From assembly GCF_001403875.1 (NCBI RefSeq), contig NZ_LN884298.1, forward strand, positions 619,160 to 683,159: DNA of 64,000 bases, read 5' to 3'. The notes beneath the pieces are model-generated. The model worked only from the letters and a program-made list of their open reading frames with translations, ran no database searches and was not told where the DNA came from. Shown here one piece after another: positions 20,599 through 30,202 of the stretch; the first letter of the stretch is position 1, and every line of letters begins with the position of its first letter. This DNA comes from Paenibacillus ihumii. GTDB lineage: Bacteria > Bacillota > Bacilli > Paenibacillales > Paenibacillaceae. A program made the position numbers and the translations under genes.

Positions 20599-21525
20599 CT
20601 ATCGTCTTGATCTCGTAATTATCTCACGCAGCGGTGTAGCGATATCCAGGATCCCCACGATTTTCAGGGGAGGAACAAACAGCATCACTATGATCAGCAA
20701 CACCGGAATCGCCGGGTTCCACTTCTTATGATAAGCCAAGAAGAAGAAAAAGCTGGCTGCCTGAATCATAAACAAGAAATTAAGCATCGGCGACAAGTTG
20801 AGAAGCACCGTGCCGACGAAGCTGTCCATAACAGCAGCGCCGCCGAACAGCATAATCAATACCGTAGCCAGGTAGTACCAGATCAGCGCCCGCGGCAGTC
20901 TCCAGTCCCGCACCGGCGGGAAGCTAGGCACCGCATATCCGAGGCTGCTCAGGATCGGCCGGGCAATCATATGCGTCACTGCTGCAAGCAGGAACGAGCC
21001 CATGATCATTGTGAATGGAGTCATTCTCGCGGCCAGGCTGGAGAGCTCCTGCGCAATCTCCGGAGTCCATACGAGATCGGCAGCGATCAATTCGTTGTCG
21101 GCCATATTCTGCATCAGGGTCGTCATCGTCGTCAGCGTCTCTTCGATCGAAGAGGCCAGGTTAAAATCATAAATGACGGTAATGGCGAGGAAGGCCAGCA
21201 GAAATTCCAGCAGAAGCGTTCCCGTTCCCATTACAACCACCTTGAGAGCGGACGCCCTTGCCTTGTACAGATATCCCATGACCAGCACCGGAACAATGAA
21301 GAAAATAGCCAGAAGAATAATCACGGGATTCAGCAGCAGAAGGAATGCTGCCGCCCATACGACTGCGATGTGAAATAAGAATGCTCTCAGCGATAACGTT
21401 GCGTAGAGGATGACGCCGGGCAATAACATAACGAAAATCGTGATAAAAGAAAAAGGCGATGCAAACGACAGCAGGAGCAGCAGATATACTACGCTCCATG
21501 CAATCGAGGTCCAGCGTAAATTCAA
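20599..21525 (-). CDS. YybS-type DUF2232 membrane protein
   Basis: A 308-residue polytopic protein with about eight predicted membrane helices, the first at residues 8-45. The family (DUF2232/YybS) is conserved upstream of gdpP in many Firmicutes and has no firm function; its fold resembles transporter S components. It lies 11 bases before gdpP, which suggests co-transcription and a possible link with c-di-AMP signalling, though that is only context. The helix pattern is regular throughout and there are no signs of decay. Confidence 0.85.
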   Translation of the reverse strand: MNLRWTSIAWSVVYLLLLLSFASPFSFITIFVMLLPGVILYATLSLRAFLFHIAVVWAAAFLLLLNPVIILLAIFFIVPVLVMGYLYKARASALKVVVMGTGTLLLEFLLAFLAITVIYDFNLASSIEETLTTMTTLMQNMADNELIAADLVWTPEIAQELSSLAARMTPFTMIMGSFLLAAVTHMIARPILSSLGYAVPSFPPVRDWRLPRALIWYYLATVLIMLFGGAAVMDSFVGTVLLNLSPMLNFLFMIQAASFFFFLAYHKKWNPAIPVLLIIVMLFVPPLKIVGILDIATPLREIITRSRR

Positions 21526-21531
21526 ATGGGT

Positions 21532-21834
21532 TCACCTCTTGCGCAAATGTTCTTGCAATGTAGAAATATCCTGATACCAATCTTCCAACTGGTGCCCTTC
21601 TTGCTCATGCTTCTTCAGCTTTTCCAGGATATGATCGTCCATATCCTTATAGGATACGCCAAGCCTGCGTCCTAATATGTAAGAACTGACGATCAGACTG
21701 GCGAGACTGTCACTTACCCGTGTCGTGCTGCCTTCCCACAATGCCTTGAATAAACGGGATACGTGATCGACTACTTCCGTTTTGAGCCACTCAATCACTT
21801 TGGCGCGTTTGGCCACATCCATTTCTTTCTGCAT
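21532..21834 (-). CDS. Small MazG-like protein
   Basis: A 100-residue all-helical protein matching short MazG-like proteins of Paenibacillus and Bacillus. Full MazG enzymes hydrolyse nucleoside triphosphates through an EExxE-type metal site. Here such acidic clusters are sparse (KDMDDHILEKL near residues 63-73), so catalytic activity is doubtful. It appears to be the first gene of the yybS-gdpP-rplI-dnaB run, seven bases before yybS. The AGGGAGG site is rather far from the ATG, and a start at the inner ATG (MDVAKRAK) is possible. Confidence 0.75.
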   Translation of the reverse strand: MQKEMDVAKRAKVIEWLKTEVVDHVSRLFKALWEGSTTRVSDSLASLIVSSYILGRRLGVSYKDMDDHILEKLKKHEQEGHQLEDWYQDISTLQEHLRKR

Positions 21835-21858
21835 GGCGGACAGCTTCCACCCTCCCTG

Positions 21859-21891
21859 AAAAAAGCTTTATTCTTCATTATAGCATAAAGC
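21859..21891 (-). terminator. Terminator after the CBS gene, overlapping an extended -10
   Basis: On the minus strand GCTTTAT and ATAAAGC form a 7-base stem followed by TTTTTT. The loop contains TGCTATAAT, a good extended -10 element, which may start the mazG-like/yybS/gdpP transcript. Terminator and promoter would then share the same bases. Confidence 0.6.
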
Positions 21892-21920
21892 AATTCCTTC
21901 CTATGAAGCAAACCTTGCCT

Positions 21921-22349
21921 CTAATTTTTGGGAACGGATACATCCCTCGTTACAAACCGCTCGCAATACTCGATGATCTGGCTGCGTCGTACAATGCCGA
22001 TGAACCGCCCCATATCATCAACCACGGGCACGAAGTTCTGCACCTTGGCGAGGTTGATCAGGCCTTCCATCGCCGCATCGATGGATACCGGCCTGTTGTT
22101 CATCTTGAGCGGGACGTCCTTGAGTAGAAATTTAGAAGCGTTCTCAAAAGTCACCTTGCCTCCGGAATTCTTCATGTACCACAGCAGATCTCCCTCGGTT
22201 ACAGTGCCGACGTAGACGCCATCCTTGCCGATGATCGGCACGGCCGTATATCTGTGGTATTCCATTCTCTCTAAAGTTTGCCTGAGCGTAGAATCCAGGG
22301 TTACGGTAACGACGTCTTTTTTGGGTAGTAGAAAAAACGCGATATTCAT
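21921..22349 (-). CDS. Two-CBS-domain protein
   Basis: A 142-residue cytoplasmic protein made of two CBS motifs (about residues 5-60 and 75-135). The ends of the motifs read VGTVTEGDLLWYM and IGIVRRSQIIEYC, typical CBS closing strands. Such stand-alone pairs bind adenine nucleotides, and some in Firmicutes bind c-di-AMP, which would fit the nearby gdpP; this is inference. A strong GAGGAGG site precedes the ATG. No catalytic domain is attached. Confidence 0.85.
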   Translation of the reverse strand: MNIAFFLLPKKDVVTVTLDSTLRQTLERMEYHRYTAVPIIGKDGVYVGTVTEGDLLWYMKNSGGKVTFENASKFLLKDVPLKMNNRPVSIDAAMEGLINLAKVQNFVPVVDDMGRFIGIVRRSQIIEYCERFVTRDVSVPKN

Positions 22350-22505
22350 ATATAAAAGTCCTCCTCTGCCCTTTTCAGACTCTCCCTATTGTTACGATGC
22401 ACAGCAGGATTTGTTCCATTACAGGTGCGAAATCGGCAGCCGGGGACCGGACTGCCGAATAAGGTTACGATTCTGTAGAGACTTAAATAATATCCATATA
22501 AGAAT

Positions 22506-23555
22506 TTATGGCTGCTCGCTATTCTGCCCTTCTTGGGCCGATTGTGCATCAGGACTTAGCAAATCCTCTGTCTTCGTATTCGGATTCGTCCAGCTCTCAA
22601 TCAGCTCCCCGGCAAAAGTTACGTCTTCTTCATTGGCTTGAATATAATAAACTCCGTTCTTGCGCATGCCTTCACCCATGATGGTAAACCCGTTGATTTG
22701 CGGCGCCTGGTTGGTCAGCAGTTGCTTGGACAGCTGAATAATGAAGCTCGGAGCCATATCCGTCTTGAAATTCTCCCCCAGCATATCCATTAAATCAGGG
22801 ATCTTTCCGATTTGGTCCAGCTTCAGCATGCGATCGACCAGAGCGTTCAGGAAGATCTGATGCCGCTTCGTCCGGTTGAAGTCGCTGTCCTCCCGATATC
22901 TGACGTAATTAAGCGCTTCCTGACCGTCATACAACGGCTTGCCCGCCTTAATCGTGAATTTCTCATGGTCCTTGTGCTTGTTCACGATATCCTTGTCGAT
23001 CGGCAGCTCGATTCCGCCGAGCTCGTCTACAACATTCCGCAGGCCCTCAAAATTAATGGCCGCATAGTAATCTGCGGGATAACCCATGAAATTCGCCACG
23101 GTATCCTTGGTCATCTTGGCCCCGCCGAATGCATAGGCATGGTTGATCTTGTCGTCCTTGTCCCGTCCGACGATTTCGGTATACGTATCTCGCGGGATCG
23201 AGATGAGCAATACCTTGGAGTCCTGCGGACGCACGACAGCATAGATCAGTGTATCGGAGCGCGCCGGTTCATTCCCCCGCTGGTCGATGCCTAGCAGCAA
23301 AGCGGTAAATGGCTTCATCTCTTTGGCGGCAACGACAGGCTTGGGCTTCTCCCCTTCGATCGGGGAATATGATTTCTCCAGCTGCTCCTCCACCTGCCCC
23401 GAGAGGAACAAATCAAATGCCATTAATGCTAACGGCTTGCGGAATGTATATGCTCCGGCTCCGACGATGATCAGGACCAGCAGCGTGATGAGCAGGCCTC
23501 TAAGTCTGCTGCGCTTCTTCGTTTTATCTTTGGCTCTATTTCTTCGTTCTAACAT
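22506..23555 (-). CDS. LytR-CpsA-Psr (LCP) family wall-polymer ligase
   Basis: A 349-residue protein with one N-terminal membrane helix (about residues 19-38, LITLLVLIIVGAGAYTF) and an extracellular LCP domain. Family motifs include LLLGIDQRGNEPARSDTLIYA, ISIPRDTYTE, HAYAFGG, and the late NYVRYREDSDFNRTKRHQIF. LCP enzymes attach teichoic acids or other polymers to peptidoglycan. I chose the second of two adjacent ATGs because GGGAGG is six bases upstream; the frame is open 14 codons further. Confidence 0.9.
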   Translation of the reverse strand: MLERRNRAKDKTKKRSRLRGLLITLLVLIIVGAGAYTFRKPLALMAFDLFLSGQVEEQLEKSYSPIEGEKPKPVVAAKEMKPFTALLLGIDQRGNEPARSDTLIYAVVRPQDSKVLLISIPRDTYTEIVGRDKDDKINHAYAFGGAKMTKDTVANFMGYPADYYAAINFEGLRNVVDELGGIELPIDKDIVNKHKDHEKFTIKAGKPLYDGQEALNYVRYREDSDFNRTKRHQIFLNALVDRMLKLDQIGKIPDLMDMLGENFKTDMAPSFIIQLSKQLLTNQAPQINGFTIMGEGMRKNGVYYIQANEEDVTFAGELIESWTNPNTKTEDLLSPDAQSAQEGQNSEQP

Positions 23556-23730
23556 CATATGCCTCCCATGGTTTGTACTATAACGGCTCTCCCTCACTGC
23601 ATTTCCAGTTAAATACGGTATACAGCCGCAATACCAGGTGTCTTCAATTAATTGTAAACCGTAGTCCTCGGCAAAAAACTACAAAATAGTAATTAAACCG
23701 AAAATACTAAAATTACTCTACCGCTTCGTA

Positions 23731-23760
23731 CTATACCATAAACCGGTTTTTGCATACAAA
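23731..23760 (-). promoter_or_regulatory. Likely LCP gene promoter
   Basis: On the minus strand TTGTAT and TATAGT are 18 bases apart, starting transcription near 23724. Confidence 0.45.
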
Positions 23761-23780
23761 TATGTTGTTGGAAAAACACC

Positions 23781-23808
23781 AAAAAAATCCCCCGCATTCC
23801 GCGGGGGA
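23781..23808 (-). terminator. Terminator of the oligopeptide transporter operon
   Basis: A perfect stem CCCCCGC / GCGGGGG with a five-base loop is followed on the minus strand by A-TTTTTTT. It lies 63 bases past the substrate-binding protein gene. Confidence 0.9.
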
Positions 23809-23870
23809 CTCGCTTGGTTAATCCACTGCTTGATCGTTTCTATTACTTCGTTTTGTGCACGTCGGCTCTT

Positions 23871-25703
23871 CTATTCTGCAACAAACGGCTTATCCTGCGT
23901 CACCGCCAGCTCATATAGATAGATTCCCGTTCCGTCGCCGATGGCATAATTAAGAATTCTCTTATTCACAGGCACAATCTCGGAACGATAGAGCGTCGGG
24001 AACACTGGAACTTCCTCTATCATAAATTGCTGCCATTCTTTATAAATAGCCTTGCGCGTCGCTACATCGAAGGCTTTCTCAGAGACCCCTTCTGCCAGAA
24101 GACGGTCGTTCTCCTCGCTGGCGTATCTTGAGAAATTATACAACGCATCCCGTCCGTACAGTCCTGCCGGGTCAACATCAATGCCTACAGTCCATGCGCC
24201 TTGATACACATCGACATTAGGATCATCCTTCCCGTTATTACCGATACGATCATAGAAGGTGTTGAATTCAACCAGCTCTAGATTAACGTTCAGCCCGATC
24301 GCATTCCAGGATTGAACGTAATAACGGGCCAGCGGCTCCGCGATGTCTCCGCCCGTCATCGATAAGAAGTTGATCACCAGCTCGCTGCCGTCCGGCTTGG
24401 TGCGGAATTCGCCGTTTTTCTTGTATCCGGCCTCATCCAGGATTTGATTGGCTTTCTCAACATCATACGCAATTCCCGGATTGCTAGCATCGTGAAACTC
24501 CGGATGGGAAGGCGGAATGAGCGTCGTCGCATTCCAGCGCAGGCCATGGTAGAAGCGCTTGCCTACTTGGTCGTTATCCACCGCATGCCACATCGCTCTG
24601 CGCAGGTTCACATCCGCCATTTTGGCATTAGGATCCGGGGCAACTACCTTGTTCTCCTCATCCCATTTGCCCAGCTTGAAGCCGATGTAAGTATAGGCCC
24701 GATCGATAACACCCAAATATTCTACATTGGACATATTAGCATTGTCAGGGAACTGGTCAATTGGGAATGAATCCACCAGGTCAACCCCGCCCGACTTCAA
24801 TTGCTGAACGACCGTTGTCGGATTAATGACCTTGAGCACGACTTTATCCAGATTCGGCTCTCCCCGCCAATAATCGGCATTCTTGGTATAAACCACGGAT
24901 TCCCCCGGTACGATGCTCTCTACCTTAAAAGGGCCGAAGCCGATCGGCTTCTCGCGAACCGCAGAGGAGGAGGACATTTTGGCAATTTCCATATCGCCGA
25001 ATATGTGCTTCGCAAGCGGATAGGTCCAGATGCTGCCCGTCAATAAGGACGGCGTGGATTTAATATACGTAATTTGCAGCTTCTTATCGCTCAACACCTT
25101 AATGCCGGAGATTTTATCGGCTTTGCCTTCCCGATATTCGAGCACTCCTTCAATATTGGTAAAATCCGAGCCGTAACGCGGGCCGTCATAATCCTTATGT
25201 GTAATGACTTCATGGGCAAACTCCCAATCCTCCGCCGTTACCGGCTTGCCGTCATGCCAGTTGACATTATCGCGAATGGTGAACGTAAAGGTTCTTCCGT
25301 CCTCTGATACCTCATATGTTGCTGCCCCATCGTTCGTAAAGACATAGTTCTTATCCCATGCTAGGAGCGATTCATCGAACCACCCCAGCACTGCCGCATC
25401 CGGAGCGCCGGAGGAGAAATTATAATTTAAAATACCTTCAAATGGCGTATCTGACACCAGGCCGTAAGTAATCGATCCCCCTTTGATCGGCTCCCCTTCA
25501 TTCGTCTTGACATTACTGAAATCCTCAATGGAGTACAGCCCTTCCTCTTTCGGCTTGTTCTCGCCCTCCGTCTGGTTCTGTGTGTTGGTCGGACCTGGCG
25601 GCTGAGCTCCCTCGTTCCCTTTGCCGGACGTACAGGCAGAGAGAACAATCATGAATGTAAGCAATAGCGGCAGCAGCATTCGTGGAGTTAACTTTCTTCC
25701 CAT
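23871..25703 (-). CDS. Oligopeptide ABC transporter substrate-binding lipoprotein
   Basis: A 610-residue family-5 solute-binding protein of the OppA/AppA type. The N-terminal signal ends in lipobox LSAC (cysteine near residue 24), followed by a flexible Q/N/G/P-rich linker. The conserved block around RDNVNWHDGKPVTAEDWEFA is the family signature region. It should be anchored outside the membrane and deliver peptides to the permeases encoded upstream in the same operon. It is the last gene, whereas B. subtilis app places the binding protein in the middle. The ligand range cannot be read from sequence. Confidence 0.93.
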   Translation of the reverse strand: MGRKLTPRMLLPLLLTFMIVLSACTSGKGNEGAQPPGPTNTQNQTEGENKPKEEGLYSIEDFSNVKTNEGEPIKGGSITYGLVSDTPFEGILNYNFSSGAPDAAVLGWFDESLLAWDKNYVFTNDGAATYEVSEDGRTFTFTIRDNVNWHDGKPVTAEDWEFAHEVITHKDYDGPRYGSDFTNIEGVLEYREGKADKISGIKVLSDKKLQITYIKSTPSLLTGSIWTYPLAKHIFGDMEIAKMSSSSAVREKPIGFGPFKVESIVPGESVVYTKNADYWRGEPNLDKVVLKVINPTTVVQQLKSGGVDLVDSFPIDQFPDNANMSNVEYLGVIDRAYTYIGFKLGKWDEENKVVAPDPNAKMADVNLRRAMWHAVDNDQVGKRFYHGLRWNATTLIPPSHPEFHDASNPGIAYDVEKANQILDEAGYKKNGEFRTKPDGSELVINFLSMTGGDIAEPLARYYVQSWNAIGLNVNLELVEFNTFYDRIGNNGKDDPNVDVYQGAWTVGIDVDPAGLYGRDALYNFSRYASEENDRLLAEGVSEKAFDVATRKAIYKEWQQFMIEEVPVFPTLYRSEIVPVNKRILNYAIGDGTGIYLYELAVTQDKPFVAE

Positions 25704-25718
25704 AGCATTTCCTCCCTT

Positions 25719-26627
25719 TCATCCTCTTCTTTGTCTAGCATCCGTCGCACGCTTTAGCGCTTGACCGACATTATTTATGCTAAGCATCAATACAAGAATG
25801 AGTAGTGATGCCGGCAACCAAATCCACCATCTGAACTCCAGGGTCTGCGGATTCCGGGCGTAGCTGACCAGAGTTCCTAGACTGGGGGTACTTTCGGGAA
25901 ACCCGAATCCCAGGAAGGACAAGCCCGATTCCAGCCCGATATTGGCCGCTAAATTCAGCGTCATCGTCACGATAATAATGGAGCTTAAATTAGGCAGGAC
26001 CTGGGTAAACATAATCTTCAGATGGGATGAGCCGAGCGTCCGCGAAGCCTTCACGTATTCTAGCTCCCTCTCCTGCAGCGTCTTTGACCGGATCAGGCGG
26101 GCAATTCCCATCCATAGAAAGGCTGTCATAATTAGCGAGAACGAAACAACACTGTATTTTGGCACAGCAGCCACGAAGGCGATGACGATCATTAGCGTTG
26201 GCAGGATCATGAAAAAATCGACAACCCGCATCGCTACGTTATCTACCGTTCCGCCGAAGTACCCGGAGATCAGCCCGGCCAGAATGCCGATCACTCCGGT
26301 CAGAACCGTTACGATAATTCCGATCGACAGCGAGTTTCTAGTACCAATAATCAGCTGTCCGAACACATCCCGCCCGCCATAATCCGTACCAAGCCAGAAC
26401 TTCGAGGAGGGGGGCTGGTACAGTGCAAATAAATCAACCGTTACAATCTGCTTTTGGTCCAGGATCAGAGATACGCCATAGACCGCCGCAACGACGATAC
26501 CCAAGAAAATCAGAGACGCAAGCGCCAGCTTATCCCGTTTGATCTCCCGCCATAAAATCTGCCAGCTGGAGGGGCTGGCTGACGGCTCATAGACTTCGTC
26601 CTCTACTAGCCTGCTTGCTTTATCCAT
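25719..26627 (-). CDS. Oligopeptide ABC transporter permease (OppC type)
   Basis: A 302-residue inner-membrane permease with about six helices, the first near residues 38-58. The EAA loop is visible around ASRTLGSSHLKIMFTQVLPN. It pairs with the OppB-type permease encoded upstream to form the channel. The frame is open to a farther ATG overlapping the preceding stop, but the ATG before DKASRLVED has a strong GGGGGTGAT site, so I start there. A cytoplasmic tail of about 35 residues precedes helix 1. Confidence 0.93.
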   Translation of the reverse strand: MDKASRLVEDEVYEPSASPSSWQILWREIKRDKLALASLIFLGIVVAAVYGVSLILDQKQIVTVDLFALYQPPSSKFWLGTDYGGRDVFGQLIIGTRNSLSIGIIVTVLTGVIGILAGLISGYFGGTVDNVAMRVVDFFMILPTLMIVIAFVAAVPKYSVVSFSLIMTAFLWMGIARLIRSKTLQERELEYVKASRTLGSSHLKIMFTQVLPNLSSIIIVTMTLNLAANIGLESGLSFLGFGFPESTPSLGTLVSYARNPQTLEFRWWIWLPASLLILVLMLSINNVGQALKRATDARQRRG

Positions 26628-26653
26628 TTCATCACCCCCGTACGATCGATGCA

Positions 26654-27625
26654 TTATTTAATGCGAATGCGAGGATCCACAATGCCCAGAATAATGTCCG
26701 AAATTAATGATCCCAAGATAGAAGCAATGCCGTAAAGCAGAACCAGGGCAGTCACGACGCTGAAATCGCGAATCAAAATGGAGTTCAAAAACAGCTGCCC
26801 CATTCCCGGATAACTGAAAATATACTCTATAAAAACAGTCCCGCCGATGAGTCCCGTGATTTCAAAGCCAAAGAACGCGGCGATCGGCAGAAGCGAGTTC
26901 CGCAGAATGTGATGCGTATAAACGCGGGATTCCGACGCTCCCTTCGCCCTTGCCAGCAGAACGAAATCCTTCTGCTTGATATCGATAATCTCGCTGCGCA
27001 AATATTGCACGGTAGACACGGTAGTAATCAGAGCCATTGACAAGGCAGGCAGCAGCAAGTGGTATATTTTACTGACCATATAATCGAAGGTACCGGGCGC
27101 TAGCCCAGGAGCCACGCTTCCTCCCGTAGGGAACATTTGAAAATGAAACCCGAAAATCCACAGCATCAGCAAGGCAAAAATAAATAAGGGCGCAGCAAAG
27201 CCTAAATACGTATATCCGGTAATTATCCGGTCTCCCCAGGTATCGTGATAACGACCGCTAATGATTCCCAGCGGAATCGCGATAAGATATGTGAGCACTA
27301 ACGTCACCAAAGACAGCCATATCGTATTGTTAATTCGCTGTCCAATTAAATCCATGACCGGCATCTTGAAGCGGAAGGATTGGCCGAAATCGCCCTGAAC
27401 CGCCTTGGTGATCCAATCCCAATACTGAATATGCCAGGGATTATTCAACCCCAGCTTCTCCCGCTGCTCCTGGAGCATCGACGGATCGACGCTCGGATCC
27501 AGCATTCCGGTCAAGGCATCTCCTGGCAATGATTTCGCCAGAATAAAAACAAGAACACTCAGCAGAATAATTTGCGGAATCATGATCAACAGCCTGCGCA
27601 GAATCGTTTTCCACATCGGCTTCAC
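26654..27625 (-). CDS. Oligopeptide ABC transporter permease (OppB type)
   Basis: A 323-residue permease. It begins with the OppB-type helix LLIMIPQIILLSVLVFIL, followed by a large loop with GLNNPWHIQYWDWITKAVQG typical of this subfamily, five further helices, and the EAA loop around LLARAKGASESRVYTHHILRN. Its start overlaps the end of the ATPase gene upstream by four bases. It makes the channel with the OppC-type partner. Confidence 0.95.
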   Translation of the reverse strand: MKPMWKTILRRLLIMIPQIILLSVLVFILAKSLPGDALTGMLDPSVDPSMLQEQREKLGLNNPWHIQYWDWITKAVQGDFGQSFRFKMPVMDLIGQRINNTIWLSLVTLVLTYLIAIPLGIISGRYHDTWGDRIITGYTYLGFAAPLFIFALLMLWIFGFHFQMFPTGGSVAPGLAPGTFDYMVSKIYHLLLPALSMALITTVSTVQYLRSEIIDIKQKDFVLLARAKGASESRVYTHHILRNSLLPIAAFFGFEITGLIGGTVFIEYIFSYPGMGQLFLNSILIRDFSVVTALVLLYGIASILGSLISDIILGIVDPRIRIK

Positions 27626-28557
27626 CCCCTTTCGGGCAAGGCCGCAAAGTGGGTCGTAGAGAGCGGCTTTAAATCACAGGCTAATCCCTCATCGTCAAAG
27701 TACCGGGAATAAGCCTCCTCATATTCCAAACGAACCGATTCGCGCTGCCGGTGACGTATCTCCCGCTGCTTCGGATCCAAATCCGGAATGGCCGCCAATA
27801 GACGCTTCGTATAAATATGCTGGGGGTTCTCAAAAATATCCCTCGTTGTGCCCTGCTCCACATGCCGCCCTTTATACATAATGCCGATATAATCGCACAT
27901 GTGGCGGATAATGCCGAGATCATGGCTGATAAATAGGTAGGTAAGATTCAGCTCCTTCTGAATATCCTGCATGAAGTTCAACACCTGCGCCTGAACGGAT
28001 ACATCCAGCGAGGATACCGGCTCATCGGCGATAATCAGCCTGGGCTTCAAAGCAATTGCCCGGGCAATGCCGATGCGCTGGCGCTGGCCTCCGGAAAATT
28101 CATGCGGATATTTATGTATCGTCTCTGCGCTTAGACCAACCTGAGCCAGTAGCTCCTGTACGCGGCGCTTCTCCTCTGCGGCTGATAAACGCTCGAAATT
28201 ACGCAGCGGCTCTGCTACAATATCCAACACCCGCTTCTTCGGATTCAATGAAGAGTACGGGTCCTGGAAGATCATCTGAATATCCCTTCGGAACCTTGAA
28301 CGGCTCCGGCGCATCCCATCCCCGATATCTTCTCCCTGGAACAGGATCCTCCCCGAAGTGACCGGATTCAAGCCGATGATCGCCCGCCCTGTCGTCGTCT
28401 TCCCTGAGCCGGATTCCCCCACCAGGCCGTAGGTCTGCCCTGCCTCTATATTCAGGCTGACGCCATCAACTGCCTTTACCCGATCAATGACCCTTCGGAA
28501 AACCCCGCCATAGACCGGAAAATGCACCTTTAACTCCCTAACCTCAAGAAGCGCCAT
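27622..28557 (-). CDS. Oligopeptide ABC transporter ATPase (OppF/AppF type)
   Basis: A 311-residue ATP-binding subunit. Walker A is GESGSGKTT near residue 48, the Q-loop is in MIFQDPYSSLNP, the signature is SGGQRQR near residue 151, Walker B is LIIADEP, and the switch histidine is in FISHDLG. The C-terminal tail carries the oligopeptide-transporter extension. It powers peptide import as a heterodimer with the preceding ATPase. It starts 14 bases after that gene ends. Confidence 0.95.
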   Translation of the reverse strand: MALLEVRELKVHFPVYGGVFRRVIDRVKAVDGVSLNIEAGQTYGLVGESGSGKTTTGRAIIGLNPVTSGRILFQGEDIGDGMRRSRSRFRRDIQMIFQDPYSSLNPKKRVLDIVAEPLRNFERLSAAEEKRRVQELLAQVGLSAETIHKYPHEFSGGQRQRIGIARAIALKPRLIIADEPVSSLDVSVQAQVLNFMQDIQKELNLTYLFISHDLGIIRHMCDYIGIMYKGRHVEQGTTRDIFENPQHIYTKRLLAAIPDLDPKQREIRHRQRESVRLEYEEAYSRYFDDEGLACDLKPLSTTHFAALPERG

Positions 28558-28571
28558 ACATGATCCTCCCC

Positions 28572-29585
28572 TCAGTAATCGAGAAAATGAAAATCCTTAT
28601 AGCATGTGCAGCGGACATAATGGCCCGGTTCGACCTCGTGCAGCTGCGGATCAGCTTCGTGCTTGGACTCATCGATCCAGGGTATCCGGGAGCGAAACCG
28701 GCAGCCTTGTCGAGGCAGATGCTTAAGAGACGGTACAACGCCGTGAATGACGTGCAGCTTGGCACCCTCATCATTAACGGTAGGCAAGGAGCTCATTAGC
28801 GAACGGGTATAAGGATGCTTCGCATTCTTCATCAAAGTATAAATTGAAGCGATTTCAACAATCTGCCCAGCGTACATTACGGCTACGCGGTCCGCCATTT
28901 CTGCCACAACGCCCAAGTCATGCGTAATCAGAATGATTCCTGCAGCCATATCCTCCTTGAGTCGCCGAATGAGCTCAAGTATTTGCAGCTGAATGGTAAC
29001 GTCAAGTGCTGTCGTTGGCTCATCAGCGATTAACAGTTTGGGCTGGTTCGCTATGGCGATGGCAATGACCACCCGTTGCCGCATGCCGCCGGATAATTCA
29101 TGAGGATACTGCCCGTAGGCATGCTCTGGACGAGGAATCCCCACCTTCTGCAATAATTCAATGGCTTGTTCCTTCCTATGCTTCCTGGACTTCTTGGGTG
29201 ATGCTGTCTGCTTGGATTCGTGAAGAAGCAGCACTTCTTCGATTTGTTCACCAATTATCATGAGAGGATTGAGTGCGGATAAAGGATCCTGAAAGATCAT
29301 ACTGATTTCGTTGCCGCGAAGACGGTCTAATTCAGCTGGAGACATTGCTGCGAGGTTCTGGCCTTGGTAATAAATTTCTCCCTCCATGCGGGCACGAGTA
29401 TGCAGCCCCATAATGGAGAAGGCCAATGCGCTTTTACCCGAACCCGACTCACCGACGATAGCCAATATTTCATTTCTCTTTACTGTTAAGCTTAGGTTAT
29501 CTACGGCGGCATACCATTGATCCGATATGCGAAAGGAGGTCGACAGATTCTTGATGCTCAAGAGATCATCATTCATATTCATCAC
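28572..29585 (-). CDS. Oligopeptide ABC transporter ATPase (OppD/AppD type)
   Basis: A 337-residue ATP-binding subunit and first gene of the five-gene operon. Walker A is GESGSGKSA near residue 40, the signature is LSGGMRQR, Walker B is [12 protein letters not shown], and the switch histidine is in LITHDLG. The C-terminus has the RCRFRSR-like region that in this subfamily often binds an iron-sulfur cluster; here one visible cysteine is in RQGCRFRSR and another in YVRCTC. The operon order is D-F-B-C-A. Confidence 0.94.
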   Translation of the reverse strand: MMNMNDDLLSIKNLSTSFRISDQWYAAVDNLSLTVKRNEILAIVGESGSGKSALAFSIMGLHTRARMEGEIYYQGQNLAAMSPAELDRLRGNEISMIFQDPLSALNPLMIIGEQIEEVLLLHESKQTASPKKSRKHRKEQAIELLQKVGIPRPEHAYGQYPHELSGGMRQRVVIAIAIANQPKLLIADEPTTALDVTIQLQILELIRRLKEDMAAGIILITHDLGVVAEMADRVAVMYAGQIVEIASIYTLMKNAKHPYTRSLMSSLPTVNDEGAKLHVIHGVVPSLKHLPRQGCRFRSRIPWIDESKHEADPQLHEVEPGHYVRCTCYKDFHFLDY

Positions 29586-29722
29586 CCTGTCACAAGGTTT
29601 TGTAAATGCTAGAGCGATCTAAATTAAATTAAACATCCCCACTTACTTGGTTTTATAATGTTGCCTTCAATGGACTATTTATTATAAAAATAACCACTGA
29701 TAGAAATATATTCTTGATATTT

Positions 29723-29751
29723 AATATATAGTATTACCAGTTATATTCCAA
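29723..29751 (-). promoter_or_regulatory. Possible oligopeptide operon promoter
   Basis: On the minus strand TTGGAA and TATATT are 17 bases apart. The region is very AT-rich, so chance matches are possible. Confidence 0.35.
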
Positions 29752-29812
29752 GTGTTTTTTTGAAATTAAGGATTTACCTGGAAACAACCTAAATCCTTAT
29801 TAGATGACAAAA

Positions 29813-29841
29813 TAAAAAATCCCCCTTGTTCAATAAGGGGG
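29813..29841 (-). terminator. Terminator of the rpsF-ssb-rpsR operon
   Basis: CCCCCTT / AAGGGGG stem, followed on the minus strand by ATTTTTT. It lies about 70 bases beyond the rpsR stop. Confidence 0.9.
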
Positions 29842-29912
29842 ACGGCATCTGCTAGAGATGCTCTTGCCCTCTTATCTACTTAAAGAGGATTTCATATGGA
29901 TCGTCTATGCGA

Positions 29913-30182
29913 TTACTCCGTAGTGTACGGAAGCAATGCGATTTGACGGGAGCGTTTGATCGCAATCGTCAAGAGACGTTGATACTTCGCGCTTGTACCT
30001 GTCACACGACGAGGCAGAATTTTACCGCGCTCGCTGATGAATTTCTTAAGCAGCTCAGTATCTTTATAGTCAATGTGAGTAATTTTGTTCACAGTGAAAT
30101 AACATACTTTTCGACGTTTGTTGCGGCCGCCGCGGCGTGCCGGTCTTTTGTCGTCTCCGCCTTCTCTTTGCTTGAAGCTCAT
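29913..30182 (-). CDS. rpsR: 30S ribosomal protein S18
   Basis: An 89-residue S18. The basic N-terminal tail ([17 protein letters not shown]) leads into the conserved core with [23 protein letters not shown] near residues 36-58 and RQIALLPY near the C-terminus. It pairs with S6 on the small subunit. It is last in the rpsF-ssb-rpsR operon, 20 bases after ssb. Confidence 0.97.
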   Translation of the reverse strand: MSFKQREGGDDKRPARRGGRNKRRKVCYFTVNKITHIDYKDTELLKKFISERGKILPRRVTGTSAKYQRLLTIAIKRSRQIALLPYTTE

Positions 30183-30202
30183 GCTTTTCAGTCCTTCCTA
30201 TA

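Larger units (their letters stand above)
23556..23870. other. Intergenic region between the LCP gene and the oligopeptide operon
   Basis: This stretch holds the LCP promoter and a leader of about 170 bases at its left and the terminator of the oligopeptide transporter operon at its right. Nothing else is apparent; it is AT-rich with no open frame. Confidence 0.6.
29586..29912. other. AT-rich gap with the oligopeptide operon promoter and the rpsR terminator
   Basis: The left part is AT-rich and carries a candidate leftward promoter. The right end carries the rpsR terminator. No open frame or further motif was found. Confidence 0.6.

Noticed and set aside
22432..22457. Inverted repeat CGGCAG...CTGCCG near the LCP gene end
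   Set aside because: It lacks a T run on either strand, so I could not support it as a terminator.
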